A program made the position numbers and the translations under genes. The notes below the pieces were generated by a model. That model made no database searches. It saw only the letters and a program-made list of their open reading frames with translations, and was not told where the DNA came from. Of a DNA stretch of 64,000 nt, positions 1 through 7,274 are shown piece by piece. Position 1 is the stretch's first letter; every line of letters starts with the position of its first letter. The DNA is taken from contig JABFQW010000003.1 of NCBI GenBank assembly GCA_013141455.1, positions 1-64,000 on the forward strand, in the 5' to 3' direction. This DNA comes from Bacteroidales bacterium. GTDB lineage: Bacteria > Bacteroidota > Bacteroidia > Bacteroidales > F082.

Positions 1-91
1 GAGTGTTAGTGAATATTACCTACTCAAAAATAATACTCTTTGGCTTATGCTACTTTTGTTAAAGAAAGGATACAAACATAGGGACTAATTA

Positions 92-104
92 TTAGGCATA
101 GTAC
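92..104. repeat. Left arm of 13-bp inverted repeat flanking the Shedu-like gene
   Basis: The sequence TTAGGCATAGTAC is the reverse complement, with one mismatch, of GTATTATGCCTAA at 1264-1276. The two arms bracket the single AT-rich gene at 106-1230, and this arm ends one base from its stop codon. Read in the gene's orientation, the pair gives GTTAGGC before the gene and GCCTAAT after it, the arrangement expected at the ends of an integron-type gene cassette. Too little sequence lies to the left to see a complete site. Confidence 0.5.
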
Positions 105-105
105 T

Positions 106-1230
106 TTATTTTATATTGTTCTTTACGCATCTTGCTTGAGTTTTACCTACCATCGGAAAATAATTTCTTTCTTTATCATTAAATAGAAAATAGTTCCTTA
201 TTTCGGTTTTTTCTTGAAATTTAAAGGTTCTGCCGTACATAACTAATTCACCTTGATAAAAATTAGATAATTCATTACTACTTATATCCGAACCTAATGT
301 CATATTTAAGTATCCATCTTTGTTTTCTTGGTCTATTATGAATGAGAAATCAAAATCCATGCTATCAAGAACAATATCTTTAAAATATTTCCCATTAATT
401 TCGAGATTAATAAGTGAATTGTCACTTCCTATGCCAAAATCAAAACATATATAGCAAGGCTGACCATATTCAAACCCAAAACTTTTTTCTTTAATCCTCA
501 AATACTGTTTGTCTCCATTATTATCAATTATCCTATATGTTAAGTAATCATTTTTATCAATATATGCAGAAATCCTATTCCTAGTTAAGTCATTGCCCAA
601 ATCAAATATAAAATTCTGACTATTTCTAAGTCTGAAAATCTTTAATAAATAATGAATAGAACAACCTGGAAAATTCTCATATTTCGAGTATAAATTAGCT
701 CTAAAATATTCTAAATAATTTCTTATATCATCATAAGTTAGAAGTTCAATTTTTGCACCCTCGTTATATAATATTTGATGAACTTTTGTCCTATCAAGTC
801 CATCATTTCTGCCTGCAACAACTACTGATTTTAAATTTTTATGGATATCAACGTTATATTTTGAATTAAAATTATCTCTATTAACTTTTTCATCGAAAAA
901 TTCATTATACTCATGACATTGGGAAATGTAATCTCTAAAAGAGTTATAGAAATTAATTCTTTTCTTTTGAGATTTTAAAATTTCAGTATCAGGCCTTTTT
1001 AGTTCTAAAATCCACCATGTATCATCCATTTTTTGGACTAAAAAATCAGGAATGTTTTTGTTAGTGTCTGATTTCTGTATTCCATGAGGAATAACTTTTT
1101 TAAAACCTAGGGCATCAAAGATAATTCTATTGGTTTCAAACCATTCTTGAAAATATTCTTCGCCAAGATTAGCTGTTGATAACAATTCATCTAAAGAATT
1201 TAATGCATTTTCAAAATCTTGTCTTTTCAT
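106..1230 (-). CDS. Shedu-like (SduA/DUF4263) nuclease with C-terminal beta-sandwich-like domain
   Basis: The N-terminal half (about 55-175) carries a PD-(D/E)xK nuclease signature typical of the Shedu/DUF4263 family: PD at 61-62, ELK at 76-78, a conserved-looking Gln near 104, then a hydrophobic strand ending in AGR (139-141) and a TYDD motif at 165-168. Shedu proteins are single-gene antiphage nucleases, so an antiphage role is inferred. The usual Shedu architecture has the nuclease at the C-terminus with a variable N-terminal part. Here the nuclease is N-terminal and is followed by about 180 residues (205-340) rich in beta strands, with pieces such as YLTYRIIDNNGD and YQGELVMYGRTF that resemble LamG/concanavalin-like domains. 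The gene is clearly more AT-rich than scoAB next door and stands alone. The start follows a -7 box at 1291-1298. Nuclease assignment is fairly sure; the C-terminal fold is inference. Confidence 0.7.
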   Translation of the reverse strand: MKRQDFENALNSLDELLSTANLGEEYFQEWFETNRIIFDALGFKKVIPHGIQKSDTNKNIPDFLVQKMDDTWWILELKRPDTEILKSQKKRINFYNSFRDYISQCHEYNEFFDEKVNRDNFNSKYNVDIHKNLKSVVVAGRNDGLDRTKVHQILYNEGAKIELLTYDDIRNYLEYFRANLYSKYENFPGCSIHYLLKIFRLRNSQNFIFDLGNDLTRNRISAYIDKNDYLTYRIIDNNGDKQYLRIKEKSFGFEYGQPCYICFDFGIGSDNSLINLEINGKYFKDIVLDSMDFDFSFIIDQENKDGYLNMTLGSDISSNELSNFYQGELVMYGRTFKFQEKTEIRNYFLFNDKERNYFPMVGKTQARCVKNNIK

Positions 1231-1263
1231 GTTTAGCTATCTTTTTGAAGCGAAGACGCAACA

Positions 1264-1276
1264 GTATTATGCCTAA
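1264..1276. repeat. Right arm of 13-bp inverted repeat flanking the Shedu-like gene
   Basis: GTATTATGCCTAA matches the reverse complement of 92-104 at 12 of 13 positions. It lies 33 bases upstream of the nuclease start codon. With the next base it contains GCCTAAC, the RYYYAAC/GTTRRRY core seen at integron cassette ends. Confidence 0.5.
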
Positions 1277-1290
1277 CTAGGATATATCAC

Positions 1291-1298
1291 CAAAGATA
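1291..1298 (-). promoter_or_regulatory. -7 box upstream of the Shedu-like gene
   Basis: Read on the minus strand this is TATCTTTG, a perfect match to the Bacteroidota -7 consensus TAnnTTTG. It lies about 60 bases before the start codon and inside the region between the GTTAGGC motifs, so the gene could carry its own promoter. No convincing -33 TTG is seen at the usual distance. Confidence 0.4.
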
Positions 1299-1564
1299 TA
1301 GTACTTTTCTGAGATTTCATTTGCGCATACTACAATTCTTTCAATCAATTCCAGCTGTATTCTTTAAAGCGGCCTAACAATGTTCCTTGTCGCTTCGGGT
1401 GTTAAATGCGTGTAAACCACAATCGTTTTTGTGCTGCTGAGCCACGGCAATTGCAGTATCTAACTTATGTCAGTGTCGGTTTCTGACAAATGGGCTAAAT
1501 ATTATAATGGGTCATAGCGCTTCGCTTTAATTATTCCGTCTTTTTCGTCCTTGCTCATTTTGTA

Positions 1565-1572
1565 TAAGTTTG
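1565..1572 (+). promoter_or_regulatory. -7 box upstream of scoA
   Basis: TAAGTTTG matches TAnnTTTG and would give an RNA starting about 38 bases before the scoA start codon. The -33 element is weak (a T-rich stretch near 1541-1547). Confidence 0.4.
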
Positions 1573-1616
1573 TATCTTTAGCTTCACAATTAATGAACTT
1601 AGTTTAATCTTTTCGT

Positions 1617-2309
1617 ATGAATAAAGTAGTAAACAACGCACTCGAAGCCATACGTGGCCTGGAAGATAATATGACCCTGATGTTGGGTGGATTCGGCCTG
1701 TGCGGAATCCCAGAAAACTGTATCACAGCGCTTTACGAAAGCGGCATCAAAGGTTTGACCTGCATCTCGAACAATGCCGGTGTGGATGATTTCGGATTGG
1801 GATTTCTGTTGAAGAAACACCAGATCAAAAAAATGATTTCGTCCTATGTGGGTGAAAATGTCGAGTTTGAACGGCAATTGCTGAGTGGCGAACTCGAAGT
1901 GGAATTGATTCCGCAAGGCACCTTAGCCGAGCGCTGCCGCGCCGGTGGTGCAGGGATTCCGGCATTCTTTGTTCCGGCAGGTTATGGAACCGAAGTGGGC
2001 GAAGGCAAAGAGGTGCGTGAGTTTAATGGTAAAATGCACCTGCTTGAACACGCGCTTACTGCCGATTTTGCGATTGTAAAGGCGTGGAAGGGCGACACCT
2101 ATGGTAATTTGATTTATCGCCATACGGCAAACAACTTCAATCAGGCCATGGCCATGGCAGGTAAAATCACCATTGCGGAAGTGGAAGAACTCGTTCCGGC
2201 AGGCACACTCGATCCTGACCAGATTCACACACCGGGAATCTTCGTACAACGTATTTTTCAGTCGAAAGACCTCGAAAAACGGATCGAATTTGCAACAACA
2301 TCTAAATAA
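1617..2309 (+). CDS. scoA: 3-oxoacid CoA-transferase subunit A
   Basis: The 230-residue protein is the alpha subunit of a family I CoA-transferase (ScoA/AtoD type), which moves CoA between an acyl-CoA such as succinyl- or acetyl-CoA and acetoacetate or a short-chain acid. The early glycine-rich [13 protein letters not shown] segment (about 21-33) and the later [16 protein letters not shown] segment (about 110-125) are characteristic. Length equals the usual size of separate A subunits. The B subunit follows at 2708, separated by about 400 bp of repeat-filled DNA, unlike the usual tight AB pair. Together with butyrate kinase at 6018 it suggests short-chain acid activation or ketone-body/butyrate metabolism. 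The exact acyl substrate cannot be read from the sequence. Confidence 0.93.
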   Translation: MNKVVNNALEAIRGLEDNMTLMLGGFGLCGIPENCITALYESGIKGLTCISNNAGVDDFGLGFLLKKHQIKKMISSYVGENVEFERQLLSGELEVELIPQGTLAERCRAGGAGIPAFFVPAGYGTEVGEGKEVREFNGKMHLLEHALTADFAIVKAWKGDTYGNLIYRHTANNFNQAMAMAGKITIAEVEELVPAGTLDPDQIHTPGIFVQRIFQSKDLEKRIEFATTSK

Positions 2310-2707
2310 TTTAGCAACAGATTAAGATAAATATAGAGTTTAAATGCCACAGATTAACAGATTACGAATCAATGTCTTTTAGTTTAGGATTTTTAATATT
2401 AAAAGTTTTTACCGCAAAGTTCGGTGAGAAGGCGCAAAGCGGTGCAGTGAGCTTACCGAACTGTGCCGCAGAGTCAAGAATTGTCATACAACTCTGCGGT
2501 ACTCTGCGTAAAACTTAGCGGCTCTCTGCGGTTAAACTTTTCAGCATCCATATTCCTGAACTAACGAGATTGGATTACGAATCCTGATGATTAAAAAAAA
2601 TGCAGAGAGTTTTGTATCAATCAGATTTTAGGTATGTTTGTTTTAATCTGTGGCTAAAATGGGGTTAATGTTTTTTAATATTTTGATAATCAATTTAATC
2701 GAATAAT
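2310..2707. other. Repeat-rich gap between scoA and scoB
   Basis: No open gene is visible. The gap holds one copy of a dispersed repeat (2383-2541) and, outside it, short inverted segments TGCCACAGATTAA (2345-2357) and TTTTAATCTGTGGC (2640-2653). It splits two genes that are usually adjacent, which suggests the DNA was inserted after the operon formed. Confidence 0.6.
2383..2541 (+). repeat. Dispersed intergenic repeat, copy 1
   Basis: This segment, with its ACCGCAAAGTTC, GCCGCAGAGTCAAGAATTGTC and CTTAGCGG blocks, matches the reverse complement of 21120-21253 along almost its whole length. The GCCGCAGAGTCAAGAATTGT core is identical in both. Copy 1 carries about 24 extra bases near 2440-2465. 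Internal CTCTGCG/CGCAGAG blocks could pair, so the transcript may fold. It codes for nothing visible. Confidence 0.8.
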
Positions 2708-3364
2708 ATGGCTTTAGATAAAAACGGCATCGCCAAACGTATTGCCCAGGAACTCAGAGACGGTTATTATGTAAACCTTGGTATTGGCATCCCAACTTTG
2801 GTTGCCAATTTCATCCCAAAGGGTGCAGAGGTTGTACTTCAGTCAGAAAACGGATTGCTTGGTATCGGGCCTTTCCCCACGCAGGAAAACATCGATCCGG
2901 ATTTGATTAATGCCGGTAAACAAACCATCACTTACACCAAAGGTGCGGCATTCTTCGATTCGAGCATGAGTTTCGCCATGATACGCGGCGGCCATATCGA
3001 CCTAACTGTATTGGGCGCTTTTCAGGTTTCTGATACCGGGGATATTTCGAGCTGGAAAATTCCCGGCAAAATGGTAAAAGGGATGGGCGGGGCCATGGAT
3101 CTCGTTGCCTCTGCCAAAAACATTATCGTGGCCATGGCACATTGCGATCCATCAGGGAAATCCAAATTATTGAAATCGTGTACTTTACCACTTACAGGAG
3201 TTCGTTGTGTAAAACGGATTGTTACCGACCTGGCCGTGGTTGATGTTACCGAAAACGGATTCAAACTCATCGAGCGGGCTCCGGGTGTAAGCGTTGATGA
3301 GATTATTGCAGCTACCGAAGGACGCATGATCGTTGAAGGTGAGATTCCGGAAATGACGATTTGA
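2708..3364 (+). CDS. scoB: 3-oxoacid CoA-transferase subunit B
   Basis: The 218-residue beta subunit carries the [10 protein letters not shown] motif (about 46-55), whose glutamate forms the covalent glutamyl-CoA intermediate in family I CoA-transferases. The downstream [14 protein letters not shown] segment is also typical. It pairs with scoA at 1617 to form the active heteromer. An A-rich leader precedes the ATG. Its convergent neighbour ends at 3602, beyond a hairpin and a MITE-like element. Confidence 0.94.
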   Translation: MALDKNGIAKRIAQELRDGYYVNLGIGIPTLVANFIPKGAEVVLQSENGLLGIGPFPTQENIDPDLINAGKQTITYTKGAAFFDSSMSFAMIRGGHIDLTVLGAFQVSDTGDISSWKIPGKMVKGMGGAMDLVASAKNIIVAMAHCDPSGKSKLLKSCTLPLTGVRCVKRIVTDLAVVDVTENGFKLIERAPGVSVDEIIAATEGRMIVEGEIPEMTI

Positions 3365-3413
3365 TTGGATCATTTTTTTTGGGCTAAAGCTCGGATTCCT
3401 TTTATTGCTTTTG

Positions 3414-3433
3414 CCACGGCCTGAAGGCCGTGG
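3414..3433. repeat. REP-like perfect hairpin
   Basis: CCACGGCC and GGCCGTGG form a perfect 8-bp stem around a TGAA loop. It lies between the convergent scoB and 807-residue genes and could end transcription or stabilise either RNA. No T-run follows directly, so it is called a REP-like hairpin rather than a terminator. Confidence 0.6.
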
Positions 3434-3445
3434 TAATGCAAATAT

Positions 3446-3596
3446 GAGCCCACTCCGAAAACTGATAAAAGAAGAAATGCCACCAAAACTCTAAGTCTCC
3501 AAAATGCACCAAAGCCTCAAAATCAGTAATTTACCATTGGTGAAATTTGGTGTTTTTGTGTTTTAGTGGCAATATTTGACTTTTCGGAGAGGACTC
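3446..3596. mobile_element. MITE-like element, copy 1 (151 bp)
   Basis: The terminal inverted repeats are GAGCCCACTCCGAAAA (3446-3461) and TTTTCGGAGAGGACTC (3581-3596). Inner ATGCCACCAAAAC and GTTTTAGTGGCAAT are also complementary, so the element can fold back on itself. It is flanked on both sides by the direct repeat AAATAT (3440-3445 and 3597-3602), as after transposition. A copy of identical length lies inverted at 61826-61976. No transposase is encoded. The right flank touches the stop codon of the convergent gene. Confidence 0.85.
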
Positions 3597-3601
3597 AAAT
3601 A

Positions 3602-6025
3602 TTAATCAAAACTTGCAATCTTCACCCTCTCTCCAACTTCCAGATCGAACCAGAAGATCAGTTCTTCGTTTACTTTCCTGTTTTCAGGTGTCGCTCCGTT
3701 TACCAGCACCGAATTGGCTCTGGTAATAAAACTCAATCCTTTGATTGTCTCCCGATTATTGTTTTCAACCACAATGCTTCCGTCATTCTGCACCGAATAA
3801 CTGATATGCTGCACCAACTCATGGTAACGAAGCTGCGCAGCAATTGTTGTCGGGAGTAATCGCCCGGCCAGATGCATCTCGTGTATCCTCGAAAGCGCCT
3901 GGTTGAACTGTTCCTGAGCAACAATTTTTCCATCGGCATCCCTTGTCCAGCAACCAACCTTGTCATTTACCCAGGCCGGATAAACATGGTTGATATACAC
4001 CGAGTGATAGGTGAGCAGCATCTGGAGACGGGTTTTATCGAGATAATAATTCCAGAGCGATGGTTCATTCACGGCTAAGGCACTGGCTGTGGACCACAGC
4101 AAACCATCATACCTCACCGGATTGGACGAAATCATACGATCGGGGAAACGATCACCAAAACCCGGATATGGGAAGATCAGGTTTCCATAAAAATTCCACG
4201 AATCGTAAGGCCTTACATCCTCATAATAAGGATTCCAGAAATACCTGACGCCGTATTTTTTCCACAGATCAGCAGCAAAAAGCGGCGATTTGGCATTGAA
4301 CCCGTCACAGACCGCGTTTTCACGGTTATTGACTGACTTGTTGTTGTAACCGTGGTCGATCCACGTGGGCGAACCAAAAGCCGTTTGCATAAAACCCAGC
4401 GCCTCATCCAGATACTGGCGGTTCGAAGTAAACTGCTCAGGTGTATGCAAACAAATCTCGAAACCCTTGCCATGCAGTTGCTCCAAAAACCCAAAAAAAA
4501 CCGAATCGGATTTGATGCTTTCGTGCAAACCATTGAATAAATTTTTGCTGATCGATGTATTATTGATGCTATCGGGGTTGTGATAGAAAACACTTTTTGT
4601 AACAGGAATTTCATATCTGGCAAAGCCACCAACGGCTTCACTTATATTCACTATATCCTCCCGACCGAAATTCACTGCCCGTTGTGTACGAATATCGGTC
4701 CAGTCGGCATGTTCTGTCCAGATTATCGCCGCCTCATAACCCGATGGCACAGGCATCAGCCTTGGCAGATCGATTAATTTACTCCCGATTGAAATATTGA
4801 ATGATGAAACAATCCCTTGCCCTTTGTTGTATTCATTCGCTGAAATATCCTCATACACATTCGTTTTACGGTTCAACAAAGGAAAATATAATTGTGGATG
4901 ATCTGCTGCATAATCTAAGTTAAGCACCAATAATCCGTTATTCGCCGAAACCTGTCCTGATGAAATCTCATTCAGGTGGTAAACAGTAACCTGCCTTTCA
5001 CTCTCTCCGAATGTAACACCTTGTTTGTCAATATAATATTCATCCTGAATCAAAACATCATCCAACAAGGCATTTTTCCGGTAAACCTTGCTTACAGGAT
5101 CGGTAAACCGAATCGCTAAACTGTGCTGACTGAGTTTTACGTTTTTATTGAAAGTTGAAACAAGCCGGCACTGTAATTCCGATTGCCCATCGGAGGCAAT
5201 CAGATTTAGTTCTACAGTTGAAACACTATTCTTCGAAATCAGCAATATCTTATGTTTACCGACTTCTACACCAATGCTTTTCAGTGTCCAGGCTGAAGTT
5301 TGAAATATTTTTGTCCTACCATTTTTTATAATTGATGTAAACATGCTTATTGGCAAGGTAATCGCTTTCCCATCTGCATCACCGAGTAGAACCGAGCCCG
5401 ATTCCTTGTAAAAAAGAAGTTGAAAATATTCATTTCTGAAAAGAATTTCTTCATTTCCAACCGACTCATTTTTAGTTATTTGTGGAATATAGGTTGGCAT
5501 CGTAACCGTTTCTAACCGAAGTGTCAACAAATCGGTATCAATCAACTCTTTGCCGGGATTCCACAAATACATCTTTATTTTACTGTTGGTAATAATGTCG
5601 GATGGAATTTTAAACACAGTGGAAGCTTTCGACCAAATACCCGTTGTTTTTACCGAATCTTTTAAGGGCAGTCCGTGCCAGTATAGCAGCGAATCGCCAC
5701 GTTGGAGAGTAATAACATAGATTGCTGACTTTGGAAGCTGATGAAACCTGAATGCCGCTTCAACACGAATCAGCATATTTTTACCGCTCAATGAATCCGG
5801 AAAAGGAACTTCCAAACCACAGCCAAACTCCATTTCGGGTGTTGTGCGATGGATAAATTCTCCATCGTAAGCTTCTGAATCGTATTGAGAATTGTCATTC
5901 AGCCATACCTTGTTTTGCTCCGTTGTCTCAAAACTATTGACGAAAACCTGCGATCGGACCGGTGTTGACCAAACGAACGCAATCGTTAACAAAAAAAGGA
6001 AGCCTCTGAAATAAGCCCTATTCAT
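3602..6025 (-). CDS. Secreted protein with possible polysaccharide-deacetylase-like domain
   Basis: The 807-residue protein starts with a clear signal peptide (MNRAYFRGFLFLLTIAFVW, cleavage near 25). I chose this start at 6025 over an upstream ATG at 6067 because the signal peptide begins here. The N-terminal part looks like beta-sandwich modules. From about 440 on, the sequence has features recalling NodB-type polysaccharide deacetylases: IIWTEHADWTD, then GFEICLHTPEQ, then TWIDHGYNN. The family cannot be named with certainty and the catalytic residues are not proven. No C-terminal T9SS sorting domain is obvious. It overlaps the end of the butyrate kinase gene by 8 bp, so the two are probably translated together, an odd pairing of a cytoplasmic kinase with an exported protein. 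Confidence 0.75.
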   Translation of the reverse strand: MNRAYFRGFLFLLTIAFVWSTPVRSQVFVNSFETTEQNKVWLNDNSQYDSEAYDGEFIHRTTPEMEFGCGLEVPFPDSLSGKNMLIRVEAAFRFHQLPKSAIYVITLQRGDSLLYWHGLPLKDSVKTTGIWSKASTVFKIPSDIITNSKIKMYLWNPGKELIDTDLLTLRLETVTMPTYIPQITKNESVGNEEILFRNEYFQLLFYKESGSVLLGDADGKAITLPISMFTSIIKNGRTKIFQTSAWTLKSIGVEVGKHKILLISKNSVSTVELNLIASDGQSELQCRLVSTFNKNVKLSQHSLAIRFTDPVSKVYRKNALLDDVLIQDEYYIDKQGVTFGESERQVTVYHLNEISSGQVSANNGLLVLNLDYAADHPQLYFPLLNRKTNVYEDISANEYNKGQGIVSSFNISIGSKLIDLPRLMPVPSGYEAAIIWTEHADWTDIRTQRAVNFGREDIVNISEAVGGFARYEIPVTKSVFYHNPDSINNTSISKNLFNGLHESIKSDSVFFGFLEQLHGKGFEICLHTPEQFTSNRQYLDEALGFMQTAFGSPTWIDHGYNNKSVNNRENAVCDGFNAKSPLFAADLWKKYGVRYFWNPYYEDVRPYDSWNFYGNLIFPYPGFGDRFPDRMISSNPVRYDGLLWSTASALAVNEPSLWNYYLDKTRLQMLLTYHSVYINHVYPAWVNDKVGCWTRDADGKIVAQEQFNQALSRIHEMHLAGRLLPTTIAAQLRYHELVQHISYSVQNDGSIVVENNNRETIKGLSFITRANSVLVNGATPENRKVNEELIFWFDLEVGERVKIASFD

Positions 6026-7094
6026 ATTCTTTAACTTCAACTTCAGCCCGCAACACCCGTAAGGCATTCAAGGCGTGTGCTTCAAGGTCGTTCACCGATG
6101 GATAAAGCGCCATTGGGGCTAATTTACCAACACGTTTGGTCACGTTATCGAGAAACAATGTACTGTTAAAGATATTTCCCGAAAGTATGATCGCATCCAC
6201 ATTGCCTTCGAGCGTAGCAAAATGCGAGGCAATTTCTTTGCTAACCTGATAGGCACAGGCTTCTGAAATGAACAAGGCCTTCGCATCGCCATCGGCAATC
6301 ATCTTATCAATCTGCGAAATGCTGTCAGTTCCAAGATAAGCCGAATACCCGCTTTTGGAGTTCACCATTTTCAAAACCTCAGCTTCAGTCGCTTTCCCAC
6401 TGAAACAATAATTGATTAACTGACCAACCGGCAAGGTTCCCGATCGGGTGACGGAAAATGGTCCGCCACCATCAAATGCCTGATTTACATCAACTACCAA
6501 ACCCTTTAAATGGGCTCCGACAGATATTCCACCAAGTCCAACATGGCAAACGATCAGGTTAAGGTCTTCATAATTCCGATTGATGCTTTTGGCATATTTA
6601 CGTGCAAAATGCTTATGGCTCAATGCATGAAAAATCGATTTCCGTACAAAAAGCGGATGCCCGGTTATCCGTGCCAGATCGGAGAGCTCATCCACAACCA
6701 CCGGATCGGCCATATAGGCTTGCTTCCCGATCGATTTTGCAAGGTCGTAGGCAATCAGTCCACCGAGATTTGTTTCGTGTACGCCCATGATTCCGACTTT
6801 CAGATCGGCAACCATTTTTTCATTAATCCTGTAAATGCCTGATTTTAATGGCTTCACCAATCCGCTGCGAGCCATGATGATATCGACCAGATTGATATCG
6901 AAGTCATTGCGTTTCAGCTCGGTAAGTATTGCATCGCGCCGGTATGGCATCTGATCGGGTATCGAACTGAATTGCGCAAGCTCCTCGGCAGTATGCTTGA
7001 TCGCTTTCAAAAACAGCGGTTCGGTATTGCGGTAAATGGCCACTCTGGTACTGCGCGGCTCAGGGTAAATGATTAATATTTTGTTTAGAAGCAT
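6018..7094 (-). CDS. buk: Butyrate kinase
   Basis: The 358-residue protein belongs to the acetate/butyrate kinase (ASKHA) superfamily and has the usual butyrate kinase length. It phosphorylates butyrate or branched short acids with ATP, or makes ATP from butyryl phosphate. Visible family features are the N-terminal ILIIYPEPRSTRVAIY phosphate-binding strand, the SIFHALSHKHFARKYAK segment, the VNQAFDGGGPFS...RSGTLPVGQL block and the C-terminal VLRAEVEVKEYE. The central motif reads CHVGLGGISVGAH, one residue longer than the common HLGGGISVGAH, and SGNIFNS replaces the more usual TGGIAYS, so this is a divergent member. No phosphotransbutyrylase gene is adjacent. It is first in a two-gene unit with the secreted protein at 3602-6025. 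Confidence 0.87.
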   Translation of the reverse strand: MLLNKILIIYPEPRSTRVAIYRNTEPLFLKAIKHTAEELAQFSSIPDQMPYRRDAILTELKRNDFDINLVDIIMARSGLVKPLKSGIYRINEKMVADLKVGIMGVHETNLGGLIAYDLAKSIGKQAYMADPVVVDELSDLARITGHPLFVRKSIFHALSHKHFARKYAKSINRNYEDLNLIVCHVGLGGISVGAHLKGLVVDVNQAFDGGGPFSVTRSGTLPVGQLINYCFSGKATEAEVLKMVNSKSGYSAYLGTDSISQIDKMIADGDAKALFISEACAYQVSKEIASHFATLEGNVDAIILSGNIFNSTLFLDNVTKRVGKLAPMALYPSVNDLEAHALNALRVLRAEVEVKEYE

Positions 7095-7114
7095 GGCAAT
7101 TTATATTAGCTTCA

Positions 7115-7122
7115 CAAAGATA
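7115..7122 (-). promoter_or_regulatory. -7 box upstream of buk
   Basis: On the minus strand this reads TATCTTTG, matching TAnnTTTG, 20 bases before the butyrate kinase start codon. No good -33 TTG is seen at the expected distance. Confidence 0.45.
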
Positions 7123-7274
7123 AAAAGTAATACGTATGAATCATTTATGTTATGCAGGAGAATGAAAAAATATAACTGTCGGTGAATACTTTTCCTGGCT
7201 TTGAACATCTTTTTGCCGATCATCCGTGGATTTTATCAGACGTGAATCAGGCGTTGTAAATAAAATAATCCAGG

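Larger units (their letters stand above)
1231..1616. other. Intergenic region with attC-like motifs and two promoters
   Basis: No gene is visible. On the minus strand it contains two GTTAGGC motifs (1277-1271 and 1378-1372). The outer one is preceded at 1407-1401 by ATTTAAC, so 1372-1407 has the RYYYAAC...GTTRRRY layout of an integron recombination site but only 36 bp, shorter than canonical sites. A minus-strand -7 box, TATCTTTG, lies at 1298-1291 and would serve the nuclease gene. A plus-strand TAAGTTTG at 1565-1572 would serve scoA. Confidence 0.4.

Noticed and set aside
1599-2249. Open frames of 105 and 108 codons on the minus strand inside scoA
   Set aside because: They are antisense shadows of a well-conserved gene and show no protein-family features.
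2345-2653. Possible large hairpin from the CCACAGATTAA and TTAATCTGTGG segments acting as one structure
   Set aside because: The arms are nearly 300 bases apart with a separate repeat between them; they look like independent copies of a common short repeat.
4060-4777. Several overlapping frames on both strands within the 807-residue secreted protein
   Set aside because: The long minus-strand frame has a signal peptide and continuous domain patterns; the others are compositionally odd and lack starts or motifs.
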